Shown: in pieces, positions 20,261-28,889 of the stretch | How positions within the stretch are numbered: position 1 is the stretch's first letter | Layout: every line of letters begins with the position of its first letter | From: Aureimonas sp. Leaf427 | GTDB lineage: Bacteria; Pseudomonadota; Alphaproteobacteria; Rhizobiales; Rhizobiaceae | Assembly: GCF_001425485.1 (NCBI RefSeq) | Contig: NZ_LMQW01000043.1 | Coordinates: forward strand, 103,035 to 167,034 | Reading direction: 5' to 3' | DNA: 64,000 nt | The notes under the pieces: generated by a model | The model's input: only the letters and a program-made list of their open reading frames with translations | Told to the model about the DNA's origin: nothing | Database searches by the model: none | Program-made: the position numbers and the translations under genes

Positions 20261-21277
20261 CTAGGCTGCCCGCAGACCGTGTCCGGCGCCTTCCGCCGTG
20301 TCGATCAGCAAGACCCTGGCCAAGGTCTGGTTCAGAAGGATGTAGGCGAACTCGCCGAACGTGACCGGGCCGACGAAGCCGCCCGCGCCGCCGCCCTCGA
20401 GGTCGGCATGCAGGTAGTTCAAGATGCAGTTGCACGACAACGCAGCGGATGCGGCCTTGCCCCCGGCGGCCAGATCGTAGGCCCCGGAACGGTCATGGAG
20501 CGGCTTGGCCAGCTTGTATTCGGTTCCGGCCGTCACCGGGGCATAGAACGCGACGTCACCCTTCACATGGTCGACCGACTGGAACGAGACGTTGACCATC
20601 GCCCCCGCATGGTCGGCGACCAGCGGAAGCCGCGTGTCGATGTTGTGGGTGCCGACATAGGTCGCGAAGTTGACGGACGTGCCGTTGACGAGGCAGTCGG
20701 TGACGCCGAAACCCGTCCGCGGAAACACGATGGTGTCGCCGTCCCCCTGGACGAACATGTTCACGATGTCGAGGTCGACGTCGGTGGTCTCCGAAATCCT
20801 GACCCACATCGTGGCAAGACCGTCCTCATGCGCGGTGCGGGTCGCGCCGTCGTAGACCTTCGGCGCGATCTGGCCGATCCGGTCGAGCGGGACGCCTGCC
20901 ACCCAGCCGAAGACCGGCTGGTCGAAGAGGGCCGGAAGCGAGGGACCTTCGACGGCGTATCGCTCGTGGACGGAGCTGAAGGCCGGCGCGACGATGCACG
21001 CGAAACCCCTGTCGAAACGGCTCGTCACGAGGGCTTTCAGATCGTCGGCCGGAATGATCGAGGTTCGCACGTCGAGGGCCTCGTCGAACACCGTGCAGAA
21101 CAGGCGGTCGTCGCGCGAGACGCCACCGTCCTCGGTCACGAAGTAGGCGGTCGTGCCGCCGATCCAACGCCCGGACGGGAGGGTCTCGAGCAGCTCCTCG
21201 GGTCCCGAGACGAACAGGGCGGCACCGGACGAGATCAGCGCGGCCGCTTCTTCAACGGCTAGGAAAAGGTTTTTCAT
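20261..21277 (-). CDS. FIST/DUF6976-like protein of unknown function
   Basis: A 338-residue protein without signal peptide or membrane helices. The N-terminus MKNLFLAVEEAAALISSGAA followed by PSGRWIGGTTAYFVTEDGG resembles DUF6976/FIST-type sensory proteins. The C-terminal half contains ALSCNCILNYLHADLEGG and GGFVGPVTFGEFAYILLNQT, a FIST_C-like pattern of cysteines and glycines. FIST domains are thought to bind small ligands next to signalling systems. The 70-residue gene upstream is 11 bp away and probably co-transcribed. It lies near the fixLJ pair but is transcribed divergently. The family call is by memory of motifs and should be checked. Confidence 0.65.
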   Translation of the reverse strand: MKNLFLAVEEAAALISSGAALFVSGPEELLETLPSGRWIGGTTAYFVTEDGGVSRDDRLFCTVFDEALDVRTSIIPADDLKALVTSRFDRGFACIVAPAFSSVHERYAVEGPSLPALFDQPVFGWVAGVPLDRIGQIAPKVYDGATRTAHEDGLATMWVRISETTDVDLDIVNMFVQGDGDTIVFPRTGFGVTDCLVNGTSVNFATYVGTHNIDTRLPLVADHAGAMVNVSFQSVDHVKGDVAFYAPVTAGTEYKLAKPLHDRSGAYDLAAGGKAASAALSCNCILNYLHADLEGGGAGGFVGPVTFGEFAYILLNQTLARVLLIDTAEGAGHGLRAA

Positions 21278-21288
21278 CGTCGTCTTCC

Positions 21289-21501
21289 TCAGTTCAGTTG
21301 CAGGTCGCGTTGCGCGAAGTCGTTTTCCGCGACGAAGCGGTGCAGCTCGGACGTGGCTTGGCCGACGGTCATCGACTTGTTCTGGAGGGATTGCCTCAGG
21401 CGCGTGACGACCAGCCGGGTGGCGAGAGACTTGAGTTCGGGGTTTTTCGACCCGGTCAAGATCTGCCCCCAGAGCGGGTCGCTTTGAGGTTTCATTGCCA
21501 T
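21289..21501 (-). CDS. Small hypothetical protein, upstream partner of the FIST-like gene
   Basis: A 70-residue soluble protein starting MAMKPQSDPLWGQILTGSK. GGAG lies about 9 nt before ATG 21501, which decides against an upstream start at 21567. It ends 11 bp before the FIST-like gene, so a two-gene operon is likely. It is mostly helical and has no recognised domain. Confidence 0.6.
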   Translation of the reverse strand: MAMKPQSDPLWGQILTGSKNPELKSLATRLVVTRLRQSLQNKSMTVGQATSELHRFVAENDFAQRDLQLN

Positions 21502-21749
21502 GTGTCTTGCTCCGTTGCTGATGGAGAAAGTAATCTCACATGAAACGATAAGGGAATATTTCGACATTCGAGCAAAGTTACCGGAGTAACATAAGTAGAA
21601 ATACGCAGGGCAGCGTCGAGCGTCGCGAGATGGCGAGCGGGGCGACGAGGGCGCATCTCTGTCGCAGAGCCTTCACGCCCGTCCGCGTCGAGCTTGCTCC
21701 CCGGTCGTCCATGCCATAGCGTCCGCGGCCTCACCGATGGATGCGTTGA

Positions 21750-23327
21750 ATGGAAAAGTCGCCGACTCCCCCCGTAGGCGCCGTCGGAAGCGGGAGGGAT
21801 TCCGTGGCGCAGGCGGGAAGCGGGCCTCACGGCGATCCCGGTCGATGGGCGATGATCGCACAGTCGGTCGGCGACGCGATCATCGGCGAGACGCTCGACG
21901 GCGTCGTCACCGACTGGAACAGCGGCGCCGAAAGCATCTTCGGATACACCGCCGCCGAAGCGGCCGGCCGGCATATCTCGTTTCTGTTCCCGGAGGATGC
22001 CAAATCCGAGCCGGACACGATCCTCAACCGGATCCGGCTCGGCGAGAGAGTCGAACTCCACATTGCCAAGCGGCGCCGCAAGGACGGCCGCCTCATCGAC
22101 GTGTCCCTGACGGACTCGCCCGTCTACGACGGGGCAGGCCGTCTCGTGGGGGCGGCGAAGGTTGCCAGGGACGTGACCGACTTCATGGGCTCGCAGGCGC
22201 GCCTGGAGGCCAGCGAGGCGCGCCTGAGGTCCGTCCTCGACACGGTGCCGGAGGCGATGATCCTGATCGATGAAGGCGGCGTCATCGAGTCGTTCAGCGC
22301 CACGGCTGAGGTGCTCTTCGGCTACACCGCAGAAGAGGCCATCGGCCGGAACGTCAGCACGCTCATGCCTGTCCCGCACGGAGAACGGCACGATGGATAC
22401 ATCCTTCGGTATCTCGCGACGGGCGAGCGCCGCATCATCGGCATCGGCCGGAAAGTGGAGGGACTGCGCCGCAACGGCTCGACGTTCCCGATGCAGCTGA
22501 CGGTCGGCGAGCTCCGGGCCGGCGGCAGGCGCTACTTCACCGGGTTCGTCCAGGACCTGACGGAGCACGACGAGGCCCAGCGACGGTTGGGGCAGTTGCA
22601 GGACGAGCTCGTCCATATGTCCCGCCTGACGGCGCTCGGGGAGATGGCGACGACGCTGGCGCACGAGCTGAACCAGCCGCTGACCGCCACGGCGAACTAT
22701 TTGAACGGAGCCCGCCGCCTTCTCGCCAACGTCACGCCCGAGCGCCTGGACATGGTTCGCGAGGCCATCGAACAGGCCGCCGGCCAAGTGCTGCGCGGCG
22801 GCGAGATCATCCGGCGCCTGCGCGAGTTCGTGGCGCGGGGCGAGACGAACAGGCAGCCGGAAGACCTTCAGACCCTCGTGCAGGAGGCCTGTGCCCTCGG
22901 TCTGGTGGGCGCAGGCGAAAGCGGCGTGGAGATCAGGTACAACCTCGACCCGAAGGCCGACGTCGTGCTTGCGGACCGTGTCCAGATCCAGCAGGTGTTG
23001 CTGAACCTCGTGCGCAATGGCATCGAGGCCATGCAGGACGTACCGTTCAAGCGGCTGACCGTCGGCACTCGGCGCATCGACCGGGCGACGGTGGAGGTGT
23101 CCGTCGCAGACACGGGAACGGGCATCGTGCCGGAGATCGCCGCCAAGCTGTTTCAGCCGTTCGTCACGTCCAAGACGAGGGGCCTGGGGGTGGGCCTGTC
23201 GATCTCCCGCACCATCGTCGAGGCGCATGGCGGGCACCTCTGGGCGGAACCCGTGGCAACTGGAGGAACGACGTTCCGCATGACGCTGGTGACGGTACAG
23301 GACGGGGAGGGCGACGATGGCAAGTGA
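21750..23327 (+). CDS. fixL: FixL oxygen-sensing haem PAS histidine kinase
   Basis: A 525-residue soluble kinase. PAS1 covers about residues 30-145. PAS2, about 155-272, matches the FixL haem domain: His214 in RHDGYILRY fits the proximal haem histidine, and Arg220 and Arg234 (IIGIGR) fit the two arginines that report oxygen binding in Bradyrhizobium FixL. The H-box is AHELNQPLTA with His305. The N-box is LLNLVRNGIEAM with Asn423, and the G1 box is DTGTGI. It has no N-terminal membrane segment, unlike some FixL proteins. It overlaps fixJ by 11 nt. ATG 21750 lacks a clear ribosome site, so the exact start is less certain. Confidence 0.93.
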   Translation: MEKSPTPPVGAVGSGRDSVAQAGSGPHGDPGRWAMIAQSVGDAIIGETLDGVVTDWNSGAESIFGYTAAEAAGRHISFLFPEDAKSEPDTILNRIRLGERVELHIAKRRRKDGRLIDVSLTDSPVYDGAGRLVGAAKVARDVTDFMGSQARLEASEARLRSVLDTVPEAMILIDEGGVIESFSATAEVLFGYTAEEAIGRNVSTLMPVPHGERHDGYILRYLATGERRIIGIGRKVEGLRRNGSTFPMQLTVGELRAGGRRYFTGFVQDLTEHDEAQRRLGQLQDELVHMSRLTALGEMATTLAHELNQPLTATANYLNGARRLLANVTPERLDMVREAIEQAAGQVLRGGEIIRRLREFVARGETNRQPEDLQTLVQEACALGLVGAGESGVEIRYNLDPKADVVLADRVQIQQVLLNLVRNGIEAMQDVPFKRLTVGTRRIDRATVEVSVADTGTGIVPEIAAKLFQPFVTSKTRGLGVGLSISRTIVEAHGGHLWAEPVATGGTTFRMTLVTVQDGEGDDGK

Positions 23328-23928
23328 CGGGATCGTCCATGTGATCGACGACGACGACGAGGTCCGCCGCTCGCTGGTGTTCCTTCTGTCGACGGCCGAT
23401 TTCGCGGTCCGGGCCTATCCGTCGGCGCTCGCCTTCCTCGACAAGCTCGAAGGAATGCAGCCCGGATGCGTCGTCACCGACGTCCGGATGCCGGGAATGA
23501 GCGGAACCGAATTGCAGCGACGCCTCAAGGTCGTGGCGCCCGACCTGCCCGTCGTCGTGATCACGGGGCACGGCGACGTCGCCTTGGCCGTGGAGGCGAT
23601 GAAGGCGGGTGCCGTGGACTTCATCGAGAAGCCGTTCCACGACGAGGCGTTGATCGGTGCCGTCTCCGCTGCCTTCAAGCGCCGGACTCAGACGGTCGAC
23701 CGGGCGGGAGAGGCGATCGCCGCGGCCGAGGATCTGGCGCAGCTGTCGCCCCGCGAGCGGCAGGTTCTCGAAGGGCTTCTCAAGGGCCACGCGAACAAGA
23801 CGATGGCACACGACCTCGGCATCAGCCATCGGACGATCGAAGTGCATCGCGCCAACGTCATGTCGAAGCTCGGCGCAACGAGCCTGGCCGATCTCGTCAG
23901 GAAGGCGCTTGTGGCCAACGGCCTCTAG
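23317..23928 (+). CDS. fixJ: FixJ response regulator
   Basis: A 203-residue regulator partnered with the haem FixL just upstream. The receiver starts VHVIDDDDEVRRSL, with phosphoacceptor Asp55 in TDVRMPGMSG and the conserved Lys in FIEKPF. The LuxR-type HTH is LSPRERQVLEGLLKGHANKT then SHRTIEVHRANVMSKL. Its ATG lies 11 nt before the fixL stop, the same overlap as in the first fixLJ pair. Likely targets include the fixK-class gene at 24553. Confidence 0.95.
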   Translation: MASDGIVHVIDDDDEVRRSLVFLLSTADFAVRAYPSALAFLDKLEGMQPGCVVTDVRMPGMSGTELQRRLKVVAPDLPVVVITGHGDVALAVEAMKAGAVDFIEKPFHDEALIGAVSAAFKRRTQTVDRAGEAIAAAEDLAQLSPRERQVLEGLLKGHANKTMAHDLGISHRTIEVHRANVMSKLGATSLADLVRKALVANGL

Positions 23929-23951
23929 CGATCCGTCAGTCCTCCTTGGAT

Positions 23952-23965
23952 TTGCGGTTTGTCAA
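23952..23965 (+). promoter_or_regulatory. Candidate FixK/FNR box upstream of the FixT-like gene
   Basis: TTGCGGTTTGTCAA fits TTG(A/C)-N6-(T/G)CAA. Its centre is about 85 bp before the start codon at 24043, the same spacing as at ccoN, ccoG and the alcohol dehydrogenase. Confidence 0.5.
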
Positions 23966-24042
23966 TGCGGTCGGGCGCAAGGTTCGAGTATGCCGTGATC
24001 TCCGAAGGTGGCCACGGCGGCCGCAACGCCCCGGAGCGTCGC

Positions 24043-24480
24043 ATGTTCGAAAACAGGGAGATCGTGCTCGTCGCGGATGGGGACGCCGCCGTTCGCCAGT
24101 CCGTCAAGTTCGCTCTCGAGCTGGAAGGGCTGACCGTCGGCACCTGCGCCAGCGGCGAGGAACTTCTCGGCCACCCGGACCTCGACCGGGCATCCTGTCT
24201 CGTCTTCGATCATCACATGCCCGACCGGGACGGCCTCGCGATCGCGGACCTGCTCACCGAGCGCGGCGTCCGGGCATCGAGGGTCCTGACGACACAGACG
24301 AGCTCGGTGCAGCTCCGTCGGGAAGCGGCCAAGCGCCATGTCGCCCGCGTCCTCGAGAAGCCGCTGCTCGGCGACGTCCTCGCAAGGGCCATCCGGGACG
24401 CCGTCGCATGCGGTCGCGGCCGGGCCCCCGACACGGAGCCGGGCTGCGTCACGGCCATGCTCCTCCGTACGACTACGTAG
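24043..24480 (+). CDS. fixT: Single-domain receiver protein, FixT-like
   Basis: A 145-residue receiver domain without an output domain. The acidic pocket is ADGD (Asp12, Asp14), the predicted phosphoacceptor is Asp56 in LVFDHHMPDRDG, and the conserved Lys is in VLEKPL. It has four cysteines (35, 52, 123, 135). In Caulobacter, FixT is a FixK-controlled single receiver protein that inhibits FixL and binds an oxygen-labile iron-sulfur cluster. This gene lies between fixLJ and a fixK-class gene and has a FixK-like box upstream, so a FixT role is a good inference. A plain CheY-like protein is the alternative. GGAG precedes the ATG. Confidence 0.75.
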   Translation: MFENREIVLVADGDAAVRQSVKFALELEGLTVGTCASGEELLGHPDLDRASCLVFDHHMPDRDGLAIADLLTERGVRASRVLTTQTSSVQLRREAAKRHVARVLEKPLLGDVLARAIRDAVACGRGRAPDTEPGCVTAMLLRTTT

Positions 24481-24552
24481 TGGACTGACCGAATTACGCG
24501 GGCGCGGGAGCCGGGCTACTCCAGGGCATCGGTTCACGAAGGGATCTGCCCG

Positions 24553-25248
24553 ATGTCCGCACCTTCGCTTCACGCATCGTTCGAGCTTCTGGCCTCGGCT
24601 TCAAACGCTGCACGCGTTTCGCGCGAGGCGGGTGGTCAGCCTCTGGCCGGACACGTCGTCGAGTTCGCTCAGGATGCCCGGATCTACGACGAAGGCGAGG
24701 CGACGCGATCGTTCTACAAGGTTGTCGGCGGCATGGTGCGCACCTGCAAGTACCGCTCCGACGGTCGCCGGCAGATCGACGGGTTCCACGAGGAGGGGGA
24801 CGTCTTCGGCCTGGAGCCCGGCACGACATACAGCCTGACCGCAGAGGCGGTGTCGGGCTGCACGCTCGTCGCCTACAAGTGGCGCGGCCTGGAGGCCGCC
24901 TGCGGCGACGGGGAGCGTTCCGCCCTGGTTTTCGGGTTCGCTCTGACGTCGCTCCAACGTACCCGGGACCACGCGCTCCTCCTCGGCGGCGCCACCGCTG
25001 CCCAAAAGGTCGCAACGTTTCTCGTCGAGATGGCCGAACGGCGGCAAACCGACGGAGCGGTCGACCTCGTCATGTGCCGACAGGACATCGCGGACTATCT
25101 GGGTCTCACCATCGAAACGGTCTCCCGCACGCTGTCCCAGTTCGAGCGCAAGGGCCTCATTGCGCTCCCGAGCTCCCGGCACGTCGTCATGCGCGACCCC
25201 CGTGGGCTGGGAGAGCACTGCCACGGAACGGCTTCTGCCAGCGCATGA
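24553..25248 (+). CDS. fixK: FixK-class CRP/FNR family transcription regulator
   Basis: A 231-residue regulator with a cyclic-nucleotide-like beta-roll at about residues 30-140 (EGEATRSFYKVVGGMVRTCK) and a C-terminal HTH (CRQDIADYLGLTIETVSRTL). The recognition helix carries Glu, Ser and Arg as in FNR and FixK, which read TTGA half-sites. It lacks the N-terminal cysteine cluster of FNR, so it is probably controlled by synthesis through FixLJ. It follows the FixT-like gene by 72 bp. Candidate targets are the four boxes listed here. Confidence 0.9.
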   Translation: MSAPSLHASFELLASASNAARVSREAGGQPLAGHVVEFAQDARIYDEGEATRSFYKVVGGMVRTCKYRSDGRRQIDGFHEEGDVFGLEPGTTYSLTAEAVSGCTLVAYKWRGLEAACGDGERSALVFGFALTSLQRTRDHALLLGGATAAQKVATFLVEMAERRQTDGAVDLVMCRQDIADYLGLTIETVSRTLSQFERKGLIALPSSRHVVMRDPRGLGEHCHGTASASA

Positions 25249-25392
25249 GCTTTGTCCGGCGGTCAGGCCGAGCGTTTCATCCGTGTTGGACGACGATGGC
25301 GAAGTTCTTTCCCCGATGTCGGATCTTGATCCGCCCGAGGCTCCATGACGTAAGTGGAGATGCCGATCATGGCTCCAAGGGGGGATCATCAG

Positions 25393-25629
25393 ATGTATCG
25401 AGCGACCGTTACGCTTGCGCTTGGCGTGCTTCTACTGGCCGGTTGTCAATCGAGCGACGGACAGCAAAGTCGCATCGCGACGACGATGCCTGTGGTGGCT
25501 GACATGGCTCCGAACGAGACGCAGCTTTACGATGACGGAAAATGTGGTCCCGGCGAGATCGCTCGCTACCACAAGCGCGGCAAGAATGCCGGTCTGAGTC
25601 GGTCGTGCGTGGAAGCGCCGGCCCGGTAA
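25393..25629 (+). CDS. Small putative lipoprotein
   Basis: A 78-residue protein with an N-terminal signal (MYRATVTLALGVLLLAGC) and lipobox LLAGC, so Cys18 would be lipidated. The mature part is about 61 residues with two further cysteines (DDGKCGPGEIARYHKRGKN and RSCVEAPAR). GGGGGGA about 9 nt upstream supports ATG 25393 over an upstream ATG. The function is unknown. Confidence 0.7.
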   Translation: MYRATVTLALGVLLLAGCQSSDGQQSRIATTMPVVADMAPNETQLYDDGKCGPGEIARYHKRGKNAGLSRSCVEAPAR

Positions 25630-25998
25630 TGCCATCGGCCGTCGATGTCTTTCGGGGCACCGGCGGCTTTCATTGTTCGGGGCCGGTGTTGCCGTGCAAA
25701 TGTCGCCTTCGCCGCCGGATGTTATTCCTACCAGCCCGTTAAGTGGGTCGATCCCTGGTCTTCGCATCGGCCGGGGGCCATGGCTCACGCGACCGCCCTC
25801 GGCTCTCGGTCGATCCCATCGAGACGAAGGCGAGACGACCTATCTGGCCTCGACCTTCCCGGTTCCCCATCGCAGGGACGGCCGACCCCGTCATGCGCGA
25901 AGCGGTCGAGCCTTGTTGGGAACGCTCTTGGCTGCCATCACCGATTCGACGGACGGTGGAGCGGTCGGCGCTCTTGTTGGATAAATCGGAGACGGGCA
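25630..25998 (+). other. Stretch before the SGNH-like gene, no independent gene seen
   Basis: About 370 bases. Frames are open through it, including the extension of the downstream reading frame from 25645, but the translated sequence looks random, being rich in Arg and Ser. It probably holds the leader of the next gene. Confidence 0.35.
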
Positions 25999-27975
25999 CT
26001 GGACGAGACGCGAAGGAGGCTCATCGTCGGTTTGGGTGCAGCGGCGGCGGCGGGCACGTCGGTCGGGACGCTGGCGGCGAGCGTGGAGCATGCGTTCGGC
26101 CTGCCGCCGGGCGCCGGCGGGGATGGCGCTGTCCCTGTCCGCCGTGCGGCCGCGTGGGGCACGAGCGCGACCAATGTCAAGGAAACCGCGGGCTCCACGC
26201 AGAGCGCCTATCTCGCCCGCGATCCGATCTGGCTGACCTCTCCGGTTAAGGCCGGCGAGGAGATCGAATTCGCCTATCCGCTTTGGACGAACGAACGGAT
26301 CTCCGGCGTCTGCCAGGAGGTATTGATCGAGGAGGCGAACGATTTCCAGTTCGCCATGGAGTATCCGTTCACCGACAGCGCGACGGTCTCGGCCGATCTC
26401 GGCCGGCGCATCGAAGGCAAGGCCAACGGCCGGAAGACCTATAGCTACGTGCCGGGGCAGGGCTCCGACATCATGATGGTGTTCAAGGTCACGGCACCCG
26501 CCGACATTCCGGCGGGCGTGCCGGTGGGCGTTCTCCTGCTGCAGGACAATGTCGCCGGCCGTACGGGCGCGGTCGTGAACAAGCGCATCGCGCGCATATG
26601 CGGGAGCAGCACCTTCATGGGCCGCAAGGGCGGCAGCTACAACGTCGCCAGTGGCACGGGCGGCGCGCTGGGTGCCGATCTGACCATGACGCGCACGGCG
26701 TTCACCGCGAACTCCCCGCTCCAGACGGGGTCCGCCGGCGGCCTCATGCTGCCCGGCGCGGTGCGGATCGCGGTGCCATCGACCACGTCGTCCGTCTATG
26801 TCGACGACAACTCGATCGGTCAGGGCTCGAACGAGGGCGCGGGAGAGAGCAGCGCCGCAGGCATCGACTATGGCGACGTGGGCGGCGACGCCTACGGCAA
26901 TACCGGCTATGCCATGCGCACGTGCCAAAAGCTCGGGATCGGCGGCACGAACGGCTCGCGCGGCGCCGACAGCATTTCCAACCATCTGTCTGCCGGCTTC
27001 TCGCGGCGTCTGGCCTTCGCGGCCTGGTGCGGTGCGACCAGCTACATCGGCATGAACATGCACAACGACGCGCTGAACCAGGCTCCGGCGCAGGCCTGGG
27101 CTCCCGGCGCGACCTATGCTCCGGACGACGTCGTGATCTCGGGCGGCCGCGGCTATCTCTGCCTCGCCGCCGGCTCCGGCACCGTCGCCCCTGCGGGCAC
27201 GGCCCTGTCCGGCATCGCCTCCGGCACGGCGCAGTGGGGCTATCTCGACGAGGTCGACATCACGGCCGGCAAGGCCTCGTCGCTCGGCATCACCTATCTC
27301 GGCAAGATCTCGGCATATGTCCGCGCGATCAAGGCGGCGATCCCGGGCGTCAATGTCGTCATGCCGACGAGCACGCCGGATGCCACCTCCGCGGTCGTCG
27401 CCTCGGCCTATGCCTACGACGCGACCAGCGGCGAGCTGCGGGCGACGATCGACGCGGCGACGATCGCGCAGCTGAAGGTCGGCGATCTCATCCGCATCCA
27501 GCTGGCCGCGCCCTCGGACGCCAAGGTTGGAACCCGAGGCGTTACCAACTGGCCGATCATCCGCATCGAAGGTGACGACGTCGTCATCCAGCGGGCGGCC
27601 GGCCTGCCCGCGCCGACCAGCGAGACGGCCACCGTCGTCACGGGCTGGACGCGTCCGGACTTCCAGACGCCGAATGCGGGGTTCACGGCGGGAAATTCCA
27701 TCCGCTCCGTCACGCACCGCTATCTGCGGCGGGCGCCTTCGGTCGCGATCCCGATCGACGGGGTCATGGACCTTGCCCGCGTCACCGAAAGCGGGAATCC
27801 CGTCACGCTCGAGACGGAAACGGGCGTGTTTGCGAGCTTTCCCGCCGATGGCGCCCCGCTTGCCTTCGCCATTTCCAGCGACGGCGGGCATCTGACGTCG
27901 CTCGGAAACGACGTCGCGGCCGCGGGGCTTGCCGCCGATGCTGCGCTGGCGGCGATCCTGCGGCGGACAGCTTGA
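25999..27975 (+). CDS. Secreted SGNH/GDSL-like hydrolase, start codon uncertain
   Basis: About 658 residues. A twin-arginine-like signal (TRRRLIVGLGAAAAAGTSVG) sits just after a CTG at 25999 that has CGGAG 8 nt upstream, so I place the start there. In-frame ATGs at 25645 or 25780 would put the signal deep inside the protein. An SGNH-like core is suggested by YVDDNSIGQGSNEG, GMNMHNDAL and IPIDGVMDLARV. A segment starting AWAPGATYAPDDVVISGGRG resembles carbohydrate-binding module 5/12 (W-x-G-x-x-Y-x-x-D-x-V). It is likely exported and acts on a polysaccharide or ester; the substrate is unknown. Confidence 0.65.
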   Translation: MDETRRRLIVGLGAAAAAGTSVGTLAASVEHAFGLPPGAGGDGAVPVRRAAAWGTSATNVKETAGSTQSAYLARDPIWLTSPVKAGEEIEFAYPLWTNERISGVCQEVLIEEANDFQFAMEYPFTDSATVSADLGRRIEGKANGRKTYSYVPGQGSDIMMVFKVTAPADIPAGVPVGVLLLQDNVAGRTGAVVNKRIARICGSSTFMGRKGGSYNVASGTGGALGADLTMTRTAFTANSPLQTGSAGGLMLPGAVRIAVPSTTSSVYVDDNSIGQGSNEGAGESSAAGIDYGDVGGDAYGNTGYAMRTCQKLGIGGTNGSRGADSISNHLSAGFSRRLAFAAWCGATSYIGMNMHNDALNQAPAQAWAPGATYAPDDVVISGGRGYLCLAAGSGTVAPAGTALSGIASGTAQWGYLDEVDITAGKASSLGITYLGKISAYVRAIKAAIPGVNVVMPTSTPDATSAVVASAYAYDATSGELRATIDAATIAQLKVGDLIRIQLAAPSDAKVGTRGVTNWPIIRIEGDDVVIQRAAGLPAPTSETATVVTGWTRPDFQTPNAGFTAGNSIRSVTHRYLRRAPSVAIPIDGVMDLARVTESGNPVTLETETGVFASFPADGAPLAFAISSDGGHLTSLGNDVAAAGLAADAALAAILRRTA

Positions 27976-28119
27976 AGCGGTTGGCGACCGCGTTGCATCA
28001 CCGTCATCGCCGGTCCGGCTCCCGCTTCGCGGTGGGTGATAATGGAAAGGCGCAGGGTCGCTCGTCGGTTGCGACGCGGCGGCATCGCGCTCGCCTCGGA
28101 GGTCGCCGCCGACTGCAGA

Positions 28120-28326
28120 TCAAATCGTGACGTCGTCGCTGAGGGTGCTGACGAAGTCCGCATCCTTTTGGCGCTTCAGATAGCCGCCGGCTTCGAGCCC
28201 CTGGATGATGACGACGCGCATGGCGGCATAGCGCGATTCCAGGCCCCGCTCCTTCGCCACGACGTCCAGCGCATCGGCGACCTGATGGCTCGTATAGTGG
28301 TCCTGCCGGAAGTCTGAAGGGTCCAT
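28120..28326 (-). CDS. Small hypothetical protein
   Basis: A possible 68-residue soluble protein starting MDPSDFRQDHYTSHQVADAL. Its composition, with acidic residues, Tyr and His, looks like real coding sequence rather than antisense noise. It has no known domain and is convergent with the SGNH-like gene. The ribosome site is weak. Confidence 0.45.
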   Translation of the reverse strand: MDPSDFRQDHYTSHQVADALDVVAKERGLESRYAAMRVVIIQGLEAGGYLKRQKDADFVSTLSDDVTI

Positions 28327-28550
28327 GGTCGTTCTCTACGGCTGCTCAATAATGACAGCTTAGCATCTGTGACCTTCGACTGTCGAAACGAATTCTTGGA
28401 GTGGCATTTCCACATGAAAGAACGGCTGCGCGGGGCGGAGTGTTCTTCGATTGCGGACTGTGAAGTGAAGGGGTGCCCGTGCAGACGGGCGGCGCGGTCA
28501 GCGAAGTCCTTCGTCCTCGAAGACGGCACTGCGCTGCGTAGAGGTCGTGA

Positions 28551-28736
28551 TTACCGAAACCGCAGGGTGTCTGCTTCGGGGCTATAGTAGGAGGCGGCAA
28601 GGCGGCTCAGATAGGCGTCGGCCTCGTTCGAAGTTCCGAACGGCATCGACGGGCTCTGCATCTTTTCCCGCCCGGCGGAGGGGAAGGCGGTCGAGAGCTT
28701 GGCGAGAAGCGAGCGGGCGTCGGCGGGTGCGGTCAT
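28551..28736 (-). CDS. Small hypothetical protein
   Basis: A possible 61-residue protein starting MTAPADARSLLAKLSTAFPS and ending YSPEADTLRFR. An in-frame start at 28778 is possible. It has no membrane helix or signal and no recognised family. It is separated by about 150 bases from the ABC permease upstream of it on the same strand. Confidence 0.4.
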   Translation of the reverse strand: MTAPADARSLLAKLSTAFPSAGREKMQSPSMPFGTSNEADAYLSRLAASYYSPEADTLRFR

Positions 28737-28889
28737 GCCATGGATCATAGAGCGCGTGGGATGGCTGCGCGATGTCATCCTGAATTAAGCGTTAACGGCA
28801 GCGGCCCGGCCGAGAGGGCATCCCTCGCTTCGCCGGAAGCCTCTCCGTTTTCCATCCGGCCGCATCGCAAGGCCTGCAGCGCCGAAAGG

